From NCBI GenBank assembly GCA_034387635.1, contig JAOANU010000001.1:1364001-1428000 (forward strand): a DNA stretch of 64,000 nucleotides, read 5' to 3'. The notes beneath the pieces are model-generated. The model did not search any database, was not told where the DNA came from, and was given only the letters and a program-made list of their open reading frames with translations. This stretch comes from Rhodosporidiobolus odoratus. Lineage: Eukaryota > Basidiomycota > Microbotryomycetes > Sporidiobolales > Sporidiobolaceae. Within the stretch, counting starts at the first letter, position 1; each line of letters begins with the position of its first letter. A program made the position numbers and the translations under genes. Of the stretch, positions 24,701 through 35,566 are shown one piece after another.

Positions 24701-25848
24701 TGAAGACGGCGCGTTTCCTGAATCCGGTTCGACGACCAGTTCCCGTCTTCGGTTTCCCCAAGAAATCGCCTGGCCGATCGGCCCAGCTAAACATGCGGTT
24801 GTGGAACTTTTCCGCCCGTTTCTTCTCTTCCCGGTCCTTAACCTCCTTCTCCTTTTCGAGTTCCTTCCCGCGAGCTGCAGCCGCGAAGCTTGTTCGTCGA
24901 ACGCTTCCGCCGCCGAGCCTGGGACTGAGGGAAGGTGCGGTCAAAGTGGGAGATCTAGTGATGCCTTGCGACGATTTTGTGCGCTTGACGGATGTGGGTA
25001 GCTCATCGTCGAGGGCGTTGGATGAGGCACGGCGGACTAGGCCCGTTGCAAAACGCCCAAGAGGATCGGTGAGGGTGGACAGTCGAGGGGACGACGGTGC
25101 CTGCTCCATCGTTGCGCTCGAGCCGAATGTCGGACTGCCCGCCGCCAGTCGAGGACTAGGGAAAGACCCGAGGACGGGAGAATTTGCGGGACTCGTGGAG
25201 AAGAAGGAGCTTTGCGGAATCGTGGGCGAGTTGAGGGGGGAAGTTGAGCCGGAGAATGAGCGTTTGAACAGTGGTGAGGGTAGGGGATCACCTGTATCGA
25301 TACCGATTGCGAGGCCTTGTGGTTCTTCCGCCGGAGCCGAGGTCAGGATCAGGGAAGGTCGCCTCTTCGCCGACGAGTCGGTATTGAGGTCTTCTCCGAG
25401 TAGCACTGACGAGGGGGAGTCACCTCCCATGTTGACCGCTGCCACGCAAACTGTCAGCCTGTGCTGAGGATGAGGCACTGTCAGCTGGGAAAGCAAGAAC
25501 CTCACCCTCGAAGCCTGCTCGGGACCTCGCGCTTCCAGGCATACTCGCAGGCGGTGTCGGGTACGCCGAGTACATGGGAGACCTCAGAGGAGGAACGGAG
25601 GGGCCATCGGTCGAGGCAGCGAGGGGCGGAGAAGGTGGTAAAGTGGAAAAGTGGTTGAAGTTGCTATCGAGAAAAGGTGATGGTGGTGCGCCCAGCTGCG
25701 AGTTGGGAGAGTAGAAGGCGGGAGACGCAGGCGACCTGACGGACTCGTTGTCGGATGTGCCGGTACGAGGAGAGTTGTGGAGGGACAGAGGTGAACGGCG
25801 AGAGGGTTTCCCCTTGAGGTCACCCGAGTTGAGGGGTAGACCGCTCAT
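21725..25848 (-). CDS. Type II membrane protein: glycosyltransferase-like domain fused to alginate-lyase-like domain
   Basis: About 1,300 residues after joining four or more exons. The first ~350 residues are Ser/Pro-rich and disordered-looking. One membrane helix follows (VFIGVLALCALFVYY, about residue 355), then a basic stem. The next domain begins DTLVLYRILGNDLPPRHSPG and includes KYFVLNRIAEPEM and, after an intron, ARWILPLDGNSFFTPAAMYS, which looks like a nucleotide-sugar glycosyltransferase with a D-G-N element. The C-terminal half has DGALYDAKVAALAAFLDD and the arrangement of PF05426 alginate lyases (alpha/alpha toroid). The family's catalytic Asn-Asn-His-Gly block is replaced by AEDG. 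Topology suggests the Golgi lumen. The start at 25848 (MSGLPLNSGDLKGK) is the best in-frame ATG; an earlier exon is possible. Domain assignments are from remembered family patterns. Confidence 0.75.
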
Positions 25849-26214
25849 ATAAGCGTGCACGAATGGTGTTTCGCTGCGCGGAATCAACTGTCAGTACGCC
25901 TTTCGGAGCGAGAGCAGAGAGGGAACGGACCTTATGCCAGGCGATTTGAGCGTGTTACAGCGGGACTGATGAGGGACGAGGTGACTGGGCTGGACGCGTT
26001 CCAGCGTGCTACTGTAGCGTATCAGTCAATGAGGTGCAGCAGAGGCAGCGGACTGAAGAAGGAGGGAGGGAGGAGGAGGATGTTTACGGGGGACGAACGG
26101 CGACCACGATCGCGTCCAATTACAAACGCGTCGAGCGACGCAGGAAAACATTCCTCTCTGCCGATACAACACAGAACACTGAATCCGGTACAGGACAGCT
26201 ACAGCAGAACCAGA
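25849..26214. other. Intergenic between two minus-strand genes
   Basis: Contains the leader of the gene starting at 25848, including a possible upstream intron with a CTGAC-like element near 25890. No separate gene seen. Confidence 0.4.
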
Positions 26215-27851
26215 CTACACGTCCTCGCGCAGTTCCCGCCGCTGTGAACTTCGCCGACTCCTTCTCTTCCTTTTCTCCTGCCTCGCAACTGCTTCCTCCG
26301 CTTCGCTGCTGTCGTCCACAGTCTGCCGCACGAGCTCCGTCCGCTGACTTCGTATACTTCTCCGTGCGCGCCTTCCCAAAGACGCTTCTCGCACAGCGAC
26401 CTTTTCTCGTCCCGCCGCCCGCTTTTCTCGCTTCGTCGCGGCGGCCACCAGTTCCCGCTGCTTCCGCAGATGAGGCAGATAGTCCGAGTCTTCGCTACTG
26501 TCCCAGCGAGCGAAGTGACGATGGAGAGATGACCGTCGAGAGGCAGTCGCCGGGGTAGCGCCTTGGCCAAGCTCGAGGAGAAACCCGCTTTCCAGTTGCT
26601 TGCCGTACTCGGTACCGCCTGTGTTCACCCAGCTAAGTTAGCGTTACAATGAGGCAGGTCATGCAGAGGCAGAGGCTCACGAGTGTAGCGGTAGATGGGG
26701 AACCCCAGAGCAGTATGGAAAATCCAGACGATTCTGCGGCGACGAGGCGAGACGCAGTGGCAACACAGAATCGGTCAGCATGAGGAGAGCACTATCACGA
26801 TATCGTCTTGCTGGTGGGATTGCTTTGAATCGAGGAAGGTGAACGCACCCAACCACAAGCCCCATGACCCAATCGCGGTTCCAGCGATCTTCGCAGTCTT
26901 CCTTCGTCGCCGACGAGATGTTCCGGAGACTGTATGTCGTCGGAGCTAGTCAGCCTGTATCCTCTATTGCTGAATAGTCTTGAGGTCCGGCTGAAACGCA
27001 CCAGAAAGAAACGAAAGACTCCTCCGTTTGCAGCAGGACGAATAGAACAAGCGTAGCGACCGAGTAGAGCGTGGCGAGGAACTGCACCATATGATCATAA
27101 TGAGGGGAAAAGGAAGCAAGTGAGCTAGGCCGGCCGGTTGCTCCATGTGGGAAAGGAAGAGGTACGCACGAAGGAGCAGAGAGCGGCAAGTCGCAGTAGC
27201 TTTCCGTGTGGTGGGGGCTCGTTAGGCTTCGGCTTCTTGCCGAGTAGGATCAGTAATGCTGCTGCCCTGCGAGAGTATGAAATCACACGGTCAGCCGACT
27301 TAGAGGTATCGGCGGAAGAAGCAGGCAAAGAAGGCTTACCAACTCGGAACGCACGCAGCACAGCCCAGAAACAGGGTCATGAAGAGCACGGCCGTGCTCG
27401 CCGATGTGATATCATGCATCCGAGGTGGTCCCGTCACATAAAGCGCTACGACCAGTGTTGCTGCGAAAGGGAGAAAAGTCAGCTTAAGCCGACGACGCAG
27501 AACACCGGCAGAGTACGCACAGCCAAGCGCCAGCGCGCCCGCACCAAACAGCTGCAACATGCAATTGCCCCGCCGCAAAGGGTCCAGTGGATTCGACATT
27601 CTCCTCACCGCCGCCGTGTCCAGGCCTTTTCCATCGAGTTCAGAGTCGCTACTGTTCGTGGAAGAAGGCGAATCTGGGATAGCTGGGATGAACTCCGGTT
27701 TGGACAGAGATCGGTCGCGCTGTGTATAGGCAGGTACATTCTCATCATCGCTGAAGTCGGATGAGTATAGAGACAGCGGGGGAGATGAGGCGAGTGACGA
27801 TCGTCGGCTTGTCGTGGAGCGCCGCCGCGATGACCGCGCGCTTCTGGACAT
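26215..27851 (-). CDS. Multipass membrane protein, unrecognised
   Basis: Start MSRSARSSRRRSTTSRRSSL, then an acidic/Ser-rich cytosolic segment. Several membrane helices spread over short exons follow: LFGAGALALGCAY, AATLVVALYVTG, STAVLFMTLFLGCAACV, RLAALCSFV, FLATLYSVATLVLFVLL, and SWGLWLGAFTFL, then IVWIFHTALGFPIY. The C-terminal tail is long and highly charged (KREKRAAGREKVAVREASLG, ending RRELREDV at 26215). I count six to seven helices, but exon joins are by eye. Introns carry the CTGAC branch motif. No transporter or enzyme signature is recognised. A conserved fungal membrane protein of the ER or plasma membrane is the most that can be said. Confidence 0.6.
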
Positions 27852-28187
27852 GGCGAGCAGTGGCGAAGAAAAGCAGCGGCGGTGTGTATCTACGCCTACA
27901 GGTCTGAGTGTTGTGAAGGAATCGAAAGTGCGATATCCGGAAGGTCCGCGGCATAGACAGGAGGTGATCGAAACTGTGAGCAAGAGCGAAGGAGACGTGC
28001 AGAGCATGCTGAACGGCATTCTTTACAGATAACAAGAGATACGAAGGCACACGGCAAGCACTGGCAACAAAGTAGACAGGTCAATCCAAAAAAAGTGCTT
28101 GTGGAAGAGGGAATGAAAAGCGAAGGACGCACTCGAAAGCACAACAACCCCTCCTTGACAAGCATATGAGAGTGACACACCGCATCC
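27852..28187. other. Short intergenic stretch
   Basis: Between the start of the multipass gene and the 3' end of the SUMO-motif gene, both on the minus strand. Nothing further recognised. Confidence 0.35.
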
Positions 28188-28790
28188 TCAGTCAGAGTCG
28201 TCGCAGAGGTCGAGAACTACCGGTTTTTCCTTCTTGACCTTGCTGCTGGCGGGCTCCTTCTTGACCTTTTTCAACGCCGCGTTTTCCGCTTCGAGTTTAG
28301 CGACCTTGGCGCGCAGGGAGGCCTCTTCGTCGTCACTGCCGGCGTCGAGCGCGACAGCCGCACGCTTCTTGCCAGAGGAAGTCGACGCGGCGGGGGCGGA
28401 GGAGGCATCTTCGACAGGGGCAGCTAGAATCTGGAATCCAAGGTCAGCACGTAGTTCTCTGTCGAATACGAGCATTGTACACAGGGAAGAACTTACGCTC
28501 CACAATACCGTCGAGCTCGAGAAGTGCTGCGAATAGTCATCAGAGTTAGGGGACCGAGGAATGTAAGCGATGCGGCGGACTCACCACCGCGACCTGTACT
28601 TGAATTCGAGAATGGCTCCTGGCGAGTCTTCAGGGTCGATGTACTGTACGCTGTCGGAATGACCTGCCACAGGTCTGTGTACAGCAGCCCTAAATCTGCA
28701 AGACGGCTGCGTAAGCAATGCCTCTACAGGTATAGAAGAGTCGTACGATGTTGAATGGCTCATGGTGGCTTTCTTGGAGCGTTCATCGAC
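28188..28790 (-). CDS. Small protein with FKYRS core, coiled coil and SUMO-type C terminus (5' exons unresolved)
   Basis: Spliced exons read VVDERSKKATMSHSTSFRAA, VHRPVAGHSDSVQYIDPED, SPGAILEFKYRSR, then CSTVLWSILAAPVEDASS. A heptad-like helix (SLRAKVAKLEAENAALKKV) follows, and the protein ends KVKKEKPVVLDLCDDSD. The FKYRS element plus an acidic hydrophobic C terminus recalls the basidiomycete-rich DUF7918 family, from memory only. Near the end are two psi-K-x-E sumoylation consensus sites (VKKE twice) and a SUMO-interaction-type motif, VVLDL followed by acids. Earlier exons probably lie between 28800 and 29130 but I could not join them with confidence. Likely nuclear. Confidence 0.5.
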
Positions 28791-29295
28791 CACCTGAAGC
28801 GCTGAGAGGGTCAGCGACCTGCGCGTTGCAAGCAGTGTGGCATCTTGCCGTACATGCTGTTTCGCATCGTCGGCGAAATTGTTCGCGAGTGGCGTACTGG
28901 GAGGACGTGGTGATGGGGTGAATACGGACAGGGCACACTGGATGGCGCAGAGTCGCCATCCCAAACCTAGCGTTGGAGATGTAGCTTTCGCTGCCGCAAC
29001 GCGTCGCGTAAAAACTCCTTGATGGGAAGAAGAAGGCAGCAACAAGTCGTGCACGCGCAGCAATACGTCTACAACCGGAAACAGGACTCTGAGAAAGTTG
29101 GCAAAAAACAGGAAGGCAAGAGACAAGACGAGGGCGTTCTGGGCGACAGGTATAGTCGTGGCGGGGTGGCAGAGCGGTTGTGGTACAATGAGAGCATGAC
29201 GAGATGGAGAGACGAGACTGAGAAAGAGAGGGCGGAAAAGAGGAAAGAAAGGAAGGTTGGAATATACAGAACTCGGATAAAAAGTTCATCTCCGT

Positions 29296-32200
29296 CTACC
29301 AGAGAATAGCGGGACGCTTCTTCTCTTTCTTGTCCTTCTTGTGCTTGGAATCGCAGCGCTTGGGTGCAACGTAGTCCTCAGTGCGGATACCCCCACCCTG
29401 CAAAGAGGACGAAACAGAAACCGCGAGAGAAAGAAGCGTCAGTAAGGCATTCACGATCTACCTCGCGGCAAATCAGCAAAGTAACGCACCCAAGGAGTAG
29501 AGCCGACGACCTTAGCCTCTGGACCAAGACCGCGCTTCGAGAACGACTTCCAGATGATGCACTCGTTCTCGCCGCCGGTGAGGGCGACATCGGCGGACAG
29601 GATGGCATCACGGGCGTTCTGGAAGGATGGCCTGCAAGGCTGGAGCTTCATGCCGTCGATGACGAGCTGTGCAGATCAAAATGTATCAGAGCCGCGAAAA
29701 GTAAAGCTTGATCGCGAGGAAGAACAAACTTGAACGGCCAGAGTATTACCGTGCGCGGGGACGCGCTTGCCAGTCTCGGCGTAGTGGCGCTCGGAGTAGT
29801 AGCCCGACTCGTCGGTGCCGTTGACCGCAGGAGGGAAAAGAGTAGGGTGGAAGCCGTGCTCGTCGATGAGGTTCTCGGCGAGCTCGAAGAGCATCTCAGC
29901 CCAGACTTCACCGATGGCGTGCTGTCCAGTCGAGATGGAAGTCAGCTTCGGTTGGACAGTACTGCAAAGACCGTGCGCGAGGACTGAAGACGTACGACAC
30001 CCCAGTAACCGCTCTTGTCGAGGAACTGCAGGCCAAAGGAGAGCCAAGAACGGGTCGAAGTGAAAAATAGTTGTCAGTAACCGATCGACCTCGTCGAGTC
30101 GAACGCGGAAAGAGAATGCGCACCTTGTAGGTCGAAGGGTTCTCCTCCAAGCTGCGAGAGTACCTGTAGTAACGAATACCTTTGCCTTCGCGGCCGGACG
30201 CCCACTGTGATGAAATTCAGATGGACGATGTCAGCGAGGTGAGGCAGCCGCGGGACAGGAGAAGGCGCTCGGGAAAGTACGCACACCACCCATGTCGTAG
30301 TCAGTGATGTTGGTGCTGTGCATGCGGATCATGGTCGCAAGGAAATCTCCCCAGCTGCATTGACGGAAGATAGACTGTCAGTAGAGATTCCCCTGGGCAT
30401 CAAGATGGCCGGGTTACCCTTCGCCCATTCCACCCGCTTCGCCCCAGCCGAGACAGCCAGAGTTGGCAGGTCCACCAGTGAGACGAGTCGAAAGACCGTG
30501 CGAGTACCTGCGCAGCGCGACCATGACGCAGAGAACCAAATCGTGTCAGCTAACCGGGAAATACAGCCGCAGGAGAGCTGAGTCAAACGCACTCGTGGAT
30601 GACGATACCTGTACGAGGAAACAGACGGCCATAATGGGAGGGCGTCAGTAAAGCAAGAGAGAGAAGGGGGCAAAGGTAGCTCACCAGCCTCGAAGTCCCC
30701 GTCGCGGTACGGCTGCTGCCCATTCCAGACGTACATGCGCATGCGAGGACGCTGACCGTCGGGCGGAGTAGCGAAGTTGGCGTTGTTGTAGCCCGAGCCG
30801 TCCTGAGCGTTGGCCTGAACAGCATCACCGCCGGAACCACCCCGCTTAAAGTTGTTCTCCTGGAAGTTACCGCTCTCTTCGTCGAAGCCGTAACGGTGGT
30901 AAAGATCATGGATCTCGTTGTTGGTGTAGAAGAGTTCGGTAACGGAGGCATTGATGTAGTTGTGAGGCTCGAGGGCGTGGCCAGCCTTAGGCATGTGGAT
31001 GGGGAAATCGAAGGTCATGTTCGAACCGCCGTTGGCACGGAACCCGCTCATTGAGCCGCCGCCCGAGACGTTGTCTGCAGCGCAACGCACGAGGTATGAG
31101 CGTTGAAAGACTAATGGAGTAAAGGAGGTCTGGACATACCCTGAGCGAGAACGTTGTTGCCGCGAGTCTCGAAGTAAAAGGTGTCCTTGCCGCCCTTGTA
31201 CTCGGCGGGCACCATGTGCCAGCCGGCAGGAGAGGCTTCCTCGTCGAGTTCGACAAGGGTGCCCTTGAGAACGGCGCGCTTGCCCTCGGACGGGTCATTG
31301 CTGCATGTCAATGAGGATCAGCTGAAATGGATATAGACTGGAGGAAGGAAGGCGGGCTTACGTCCCCCAAGGGAAGACCTGGATAGAGACGACGAGGGGG
31401 CTAAGCTACAGTCTTGTGCACAACGCAGCGGAGAGAAGATGCTCACCTTGTAAGAGGGCTTGACCTTGCGAAGCTTCTTGATCTCATCCTTGTCGGTCGT
31501 CGAGGGAACAGGGGCGAACGCCTCCTCCACCTTGAACGACGAGTGCTCGACAGGGCGGTCCTGAAGATGCGGCGGGAGTACATCCTGGTCGCGGGCCGCG
31601 CCAAAGAGAGCCATGGCCTCGGCGCCGAGCTCACCGCCGGTCGGGCGGAAGTCGCGAACCCAGTCAACAACAAGGAGAGCCTCCTCGTCACCAGGACGGG
31701 TGGAGGAGTCGGCGGTCATGTACGCCTCGTAGTGGTTGTCCTCAGTCTGGTGGAGGCAGGAGGAATGCAACAGGAAACGTAGGGAGCGGGGGGGAAAGAG
31801 TTAGGGCAACGAATAAGCGTAGTATGGAAGACTTGAACGCACCTTGATCTCGTACTTCCAAGCGAGTATGAGCTTCTCGCCATCGTGGACATAGGTCAGG
31901 GAAACCTTGGTCGGCTCGAGCCCTTCCGGGTGTCCGTCAATGACGAGGTCGTGCGAGCCATCCAAGGAAGGCTCGAGGGAGAGCTGCTCAAGCAAGAACT
32001 CGCGGCGCTGTCCAAGCATGAGGTTGGCGACTTGCTCGGAGGAAGTTGCGACCGAAAGGAAGGTCAAAAGAGCGTGGCGAGGATCAGCTGCCTTCTTCCC
32101 GTCGAGTGCGCGCTTGGCGAAACCTTGCGGGCCGTTGTCGCTGTAGCGAGAAGGAGCGCCGCCAAGGATGAATTGGTTGGCGCCATCTTCCAATCGCTCG

Positions 32201-32921
32201 GCCGTCTCGGACGCCCAGCTTGCCACGCGCTGTTTCCAGTCATCCGCAGATGAGCTGCACAGGAATGAGTATGAGCGGACTAATAGAGCTCGAACAGCAT
32301 TTCGAGATCTCGAACGTACGAGGGAGCAGCGTGGCCTTTGTGTGCAGCGGCGAAGGACGAGTCGCTGTAAGAGAGGATCTTGCCGGTCGAAATGTCAACG
32401 TTGACATTTAAGTTGGCGTTGGCGACCGTAATCTGCATATGTCTGGTGTGAGACCGACTACATTTGAGAAAGGGAAACTAGGTACGCACGCCTTCAACCA
32501 GTTGAATGAAGTGAGCGTGGAAAACGCCATTGTGCTTGGAGAAGTAACCGTCGACGAGCTTGAAGTGCGCGTCCTTGTGCGCAGACTTGACGAAGGTGGT
32601 GGCAATGCTCCTGCCCACGCAGCGCAAAGTGTCGTCTTGTCCATCGCAGTGGTCGTAAACACGGCTCAGAGTCGCAGTGTGGTTCACATTCCACGAAACG
32701 AGGGCGGGTGACTCGTTCGACTGAGCGTCGTACGAGGCGGTAGGGACGGTCGGACCGAAGTTGAGGGACTTGCGGACCGAGGTGGCGCCTTGTACGGCTG
32801 GGAGAGGGGAGCGTTCGCGGCCAGGAGTAACGACGAGGGCAGATGCGAGTGAGGCAAGAGACAAGGAGGCGAGGGTAGACGTGACAGATGGCTTGTTGTA
32901 TCGGCGAGTAGAGTAGTGCAT
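29296..32921 (-). CDS. Secreted M36 metalloprotease (fungalysin)
   Basis: Extracellular zinc endopeptidase with signal peptide, propeptide and catalytic domain. The start [15 protein letters not shown] leads into a hydrophobic signal region ([15 protein letters not shown]). Propeptide segments follow, including [12 protein letters not shown] of the FTP type and a PepSY-like part. The catalytic domain contains [20 protein letters not shown], typical of M36. The zinc site is split by an intron: IVIHE joins [12 protein letters not shown] to give HEYSH, and the third ligand lies in [20 protein letters not shown]. The C-terminal exons end [14 protein letters not shown]. More than ten short introns interrupt the gene. 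It shares a promoter region with PSF3. It probably scavenges protein nitrogen outside the cell. Confidence in family is high. Confidence 0.94.
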
Positions 32922-33268
32922 TGGTAGTGTAGTTGAGTGAAGAGAGAAGAGAGAACCGAGATGGCGACTCCGCCCAACGCCCGCCGCCCCCTCCCCCACA
33001 CTCGGCTGCTGATAAGGAAGCACTTCAGCGAGTACTCACTATTAGGGGGTACTTCACAGCTACCAAGCTGTCTGATACATTTAGCTGAGCACTATATATC
33101 GTCAGAAAATGCCACTAGGCGTAAAAGCGAAATCCGCGGTTTTGTGCAGCGCTCTCGTCTGTTGATCACTGTTTGCTCGACTCGTCGGCCTCAGATGGCC
33201 TCCTTCTGGTCGGTGAACGAGTTCCTGGCTGATGCGCAGGCGGGTCTCGTCGCTCTTGTTTTGCCGCC
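32922..33268. promoter_or_regulatory. Divergent promoter, fungalysin / PSF3
   Basis: A stretch of 347 bp separates the start codons of the protease (-) and PSF3 (+). It is more AT-rich in the middle (33040-33120). No specific site can be assigned. Confidence 0.45.
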
Positions 33269-34069
33269 ATGTCCTCACTGACCTTCGTCAACCCTGAGCA
33301 GAAACTCCCCACCAAAGTCCTTCACGAGATCCCCAACACAGGCCACCTCGAGGGCAGTGCAGAGAAGGACGTGAGTCTCGGCGCGTCTCACTGTGTGGAG
33401 TCGAGCGGGCGAGACGCTGACGACGAGATCGGCGCGCCAAACAGCTGAAGGAAGGATCCACCCTTGAGTTGCCGTTCTGGCTAGCTTCGCAGCTTTCCGA
33501 GAAGTGCGTGCCATCCTCGTACTTGCTGGGAGTAGGCCTAGCTAACACATGGCGCGTTCGCAGAGACATGATAGACCTCACCTTACCGCGAGCATACTCG
33601 CCAATGGTTCGAAATGCGCTGCAAGCGTCCCCGGAAGCGGTGCACCTGCGCAACCTCGGAGGAGGAGGAGGCTCATTCTATGCGGGCGGAACGCGGTTGC
33701 TTAGCCTGTGCGTCCCATCCTTTCCCCTCCCCTGCGCCCCGCTCACCTTGCCTTTTCTTCTCGCGCAGAATCGAAGACCCAGAATTGGCCCGCATCCTGG
33801 AGGCATCCTTTAAAGCTCGCCTTGTCCAGGTCATGGACCAAAGCCAGCACTCTCTAGCAGATCACGGTGGCGAAGGTGCAGCCTACGAATTCTCGCAAGG
33901 GCTTGACGTCTGGGAAAAAGAGCGTGCGTCCCTCACTTCCCCGCCTGCTCTCTTGCTTGGTGCTCACGCCGTCTGTTTTCTGCCAGTCTTTCATGTGGGT
34001 GAAACATCCGCGAAGCAGATGAAGGGCTGGCTCGACACCAAATCCAAGAAACCTTCAGCTTCTCGGTGA
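33269..34069 (+). CDS. PSF3: GINS complex subunit Psf3
   Basis: Part of the Sld5-Psf1-Psf2-Psf3 complex that, with Cdc45 and Mcm2-7, forms the replicative CMG helicase. The protein starts MSSLTFVNPEQKLPTKVLHE, continues after an intron with LKEGSTLELPFWLASQLSEK (the conserved LPxWLA segment of Psf3), then MIDLTLPRAYSPMVRNALQ and, in later exons, LARILEASFKARLVQVMDQS and KQMKGWLDTKSKKPSASR. Order and length of about 190-200 residues fit the family. Four introns with GT...AG ends. The start ATG has a good context (GCCGCC before ATG). Nuclear. Confidence 0.92.
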
Positions 34070-34432
34070 ACCGCCTCATATGCTCTCCTGTCACTGTTTA
34101 GACTATTGTCCTTGCCGTATGCGTGTTCTGTTGTAATCTTAGTGCAGGTTGCAATCCTGATTGGCGCTACGAGCTGAACGCCGAGGGAAGCAAGGAAGCG
34201 GTGAGACAAGGATTCTCCGGCTGTGTGGCGAGAGAGGGTATCTTGATGACAGGTATCTGCGTGGAAGACTACTCTTCTTGACCAGTGACAATCTTAGGAC
34301 CCCCTTACTTAGGCACGACGCACGATGGAAGTGCGTTTTCTGCGTAGAGGCCAGGAAAAACAACGTCAGCAGCTTGCGAGGCGCTGGCCGGAAAGGCACG
34401 ACGTCCGCACCTCTGCGTTTATCGCCGTACAA
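34070..34432. other. Convergent intergenic stretch, PSF3 / PKR1
   Basis: 3' flanks of two genes; no gene or repeat seen. Confidence 0.4.
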
Positions 34433-34882
34433 TCATTCCGCCTTAGTTCGTTTTGCACCGCTCGCTTCGACTGCCTCGTCCCCTTTCGCCTTTTCTTCTA
34501 CCAATCGTTCTGTCCGCTGCTTCTCCTCGGCTTCCGCGATTTGCACCAGGAACCTGCGCATTAAGGCGTTAGCGAGCCCTTGGAGTCCTTGGCAGGAGGA
34601 GGTAGCTACATACAACCGTATACTGATGAACAGCGCAACACTCAGTCCCAACAACGCAATCACGTGCCAATTTCCGCCGGTCAGGAACACCATGCCCAGC
34701 AGCGTAACGAAGAGGGCGTAGAAAGAGTAGCTCATGGCACGGACGAGACCAGCATTTGTACCCGGTTCGAAGATCGAGTTGACCACGTCGGACACCATGG
34801 AGCGTTGCGTTTCGCGTGTGGAAGCCTGCGTGTGAATCAGCTTAGACGCATCGAATTCGGCATGGTGAGGGACGCTCACCAT
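34433..34882 (-). CDS. PKR1: V-ATPase assembly factor Pkr1 homologue
   Basis: Small ER membrane protein that helps assemble the V0 sector of the vacuolar ATPase. After a start ATG at 34882 an intron (GTGAGC...ACGCAG) appears to follow at once, giving M-ASTRETQRSMVSDVVNSIF. The diagnostic segment is VNSIFEPGTNAGLVRAMSYS, followed by two membrane helices (FYALFVTLLGMVFLT and WHVIALLGLSVALFISIRL). A second intron with GTATGT donor precedes FLVQIAEAEEKQRTERL and a charged tail ending GAKRTKAE. Reading through the first intron would insert about 20 residues, so the N terminus is the uncertain part. Size of about 110 residues matches yeast Pkr1. Confidence 0.88.
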   Translation of the reverse strand: MVSVPHHAEFDASKLIHTQASTRETQRSMVSDVVNSIFEPGTNAGLVRAMSYSFYALFVTLLGMVFLTGGNWHVIALLGLSVALFISIRLYVATSSCQGLQGLANALMRRFLVQIAEAEEKQRTERLVEEKAKGDEAVEASGAKRTKAE

Positions 34883-35566
34883 CTTGTGCGGTTCGACGGG
34901 TGTTGGACGAGGTCAAAGAAGGTGCGAGCGAGATGAGAAGGGAGTTGGCGGCGGCGGCGGAGAGAGCTGGGCGGATGCGATTGCAGCCGAGCGATTGTGA
35001 TACGTCTTCACTTTCGCGGAGCGAGCGGACCCAGTCGCAAGATACAAGCAACGAGGTAGGTAGGCAAGCGTGAAACGAGGCCACTTCAGGAGGAGGTTTC
35101 GTCCCCAAGATCCCTCGCACGATCGCGGTATGAGCTGTAGAGAAGTCAATCTTAGCTCGAAGGGGATCGGCCGAGTCGCCGCGAGGGAGGAAGGGTGGAT
35201 CAGAGCTACAGAGCTGCGAAAGGAAGGAAAAGAAAATCGAAGAAGCCGCTTTCCTGCCAGCTCTCTTTCTACCTGGTATATCATGCTCGATCATACGGCT
35301 CCGCTGTATTTCCCCAGCCACTGGGCTAGCCTAAACATCTAGAGACCTGCTTGTACCTGGCTAGAAATACGAAGGCCAGGAGGAAGATGTCACGCTGGAG
35401 CAACGCTCAGCTCAATCGTTGGCGAACGAGAGCAGTTGAAGCTAGTCCGCTAAACAGCATACGTAGCTCTAGCGCCTTACTGACAGCGGTGGTCCGAGGT
35501 GAAGACGAGGAACAGTGTATTTATAATAACAATCGAGTTCCGGTACCAGGTCCTCCTCTGCCCCAA
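34883..35566. other. Intergenic, PKR1 promoter side
   Basis: About 0.68 kb lies between the PKR1 start and the 3' end of PPxY gene B. A minus-strand open frame here has leader-like composition and no motif. Nothing else seen. Confidence 0.4.

Noticed and set aside
29157..29180. tRNA-like A box (TGGCAGAGCGG) on the plus strand
   Set aside because: No B box, no terminator at the right distance and no cloverleaf, unlike the element near 17500.
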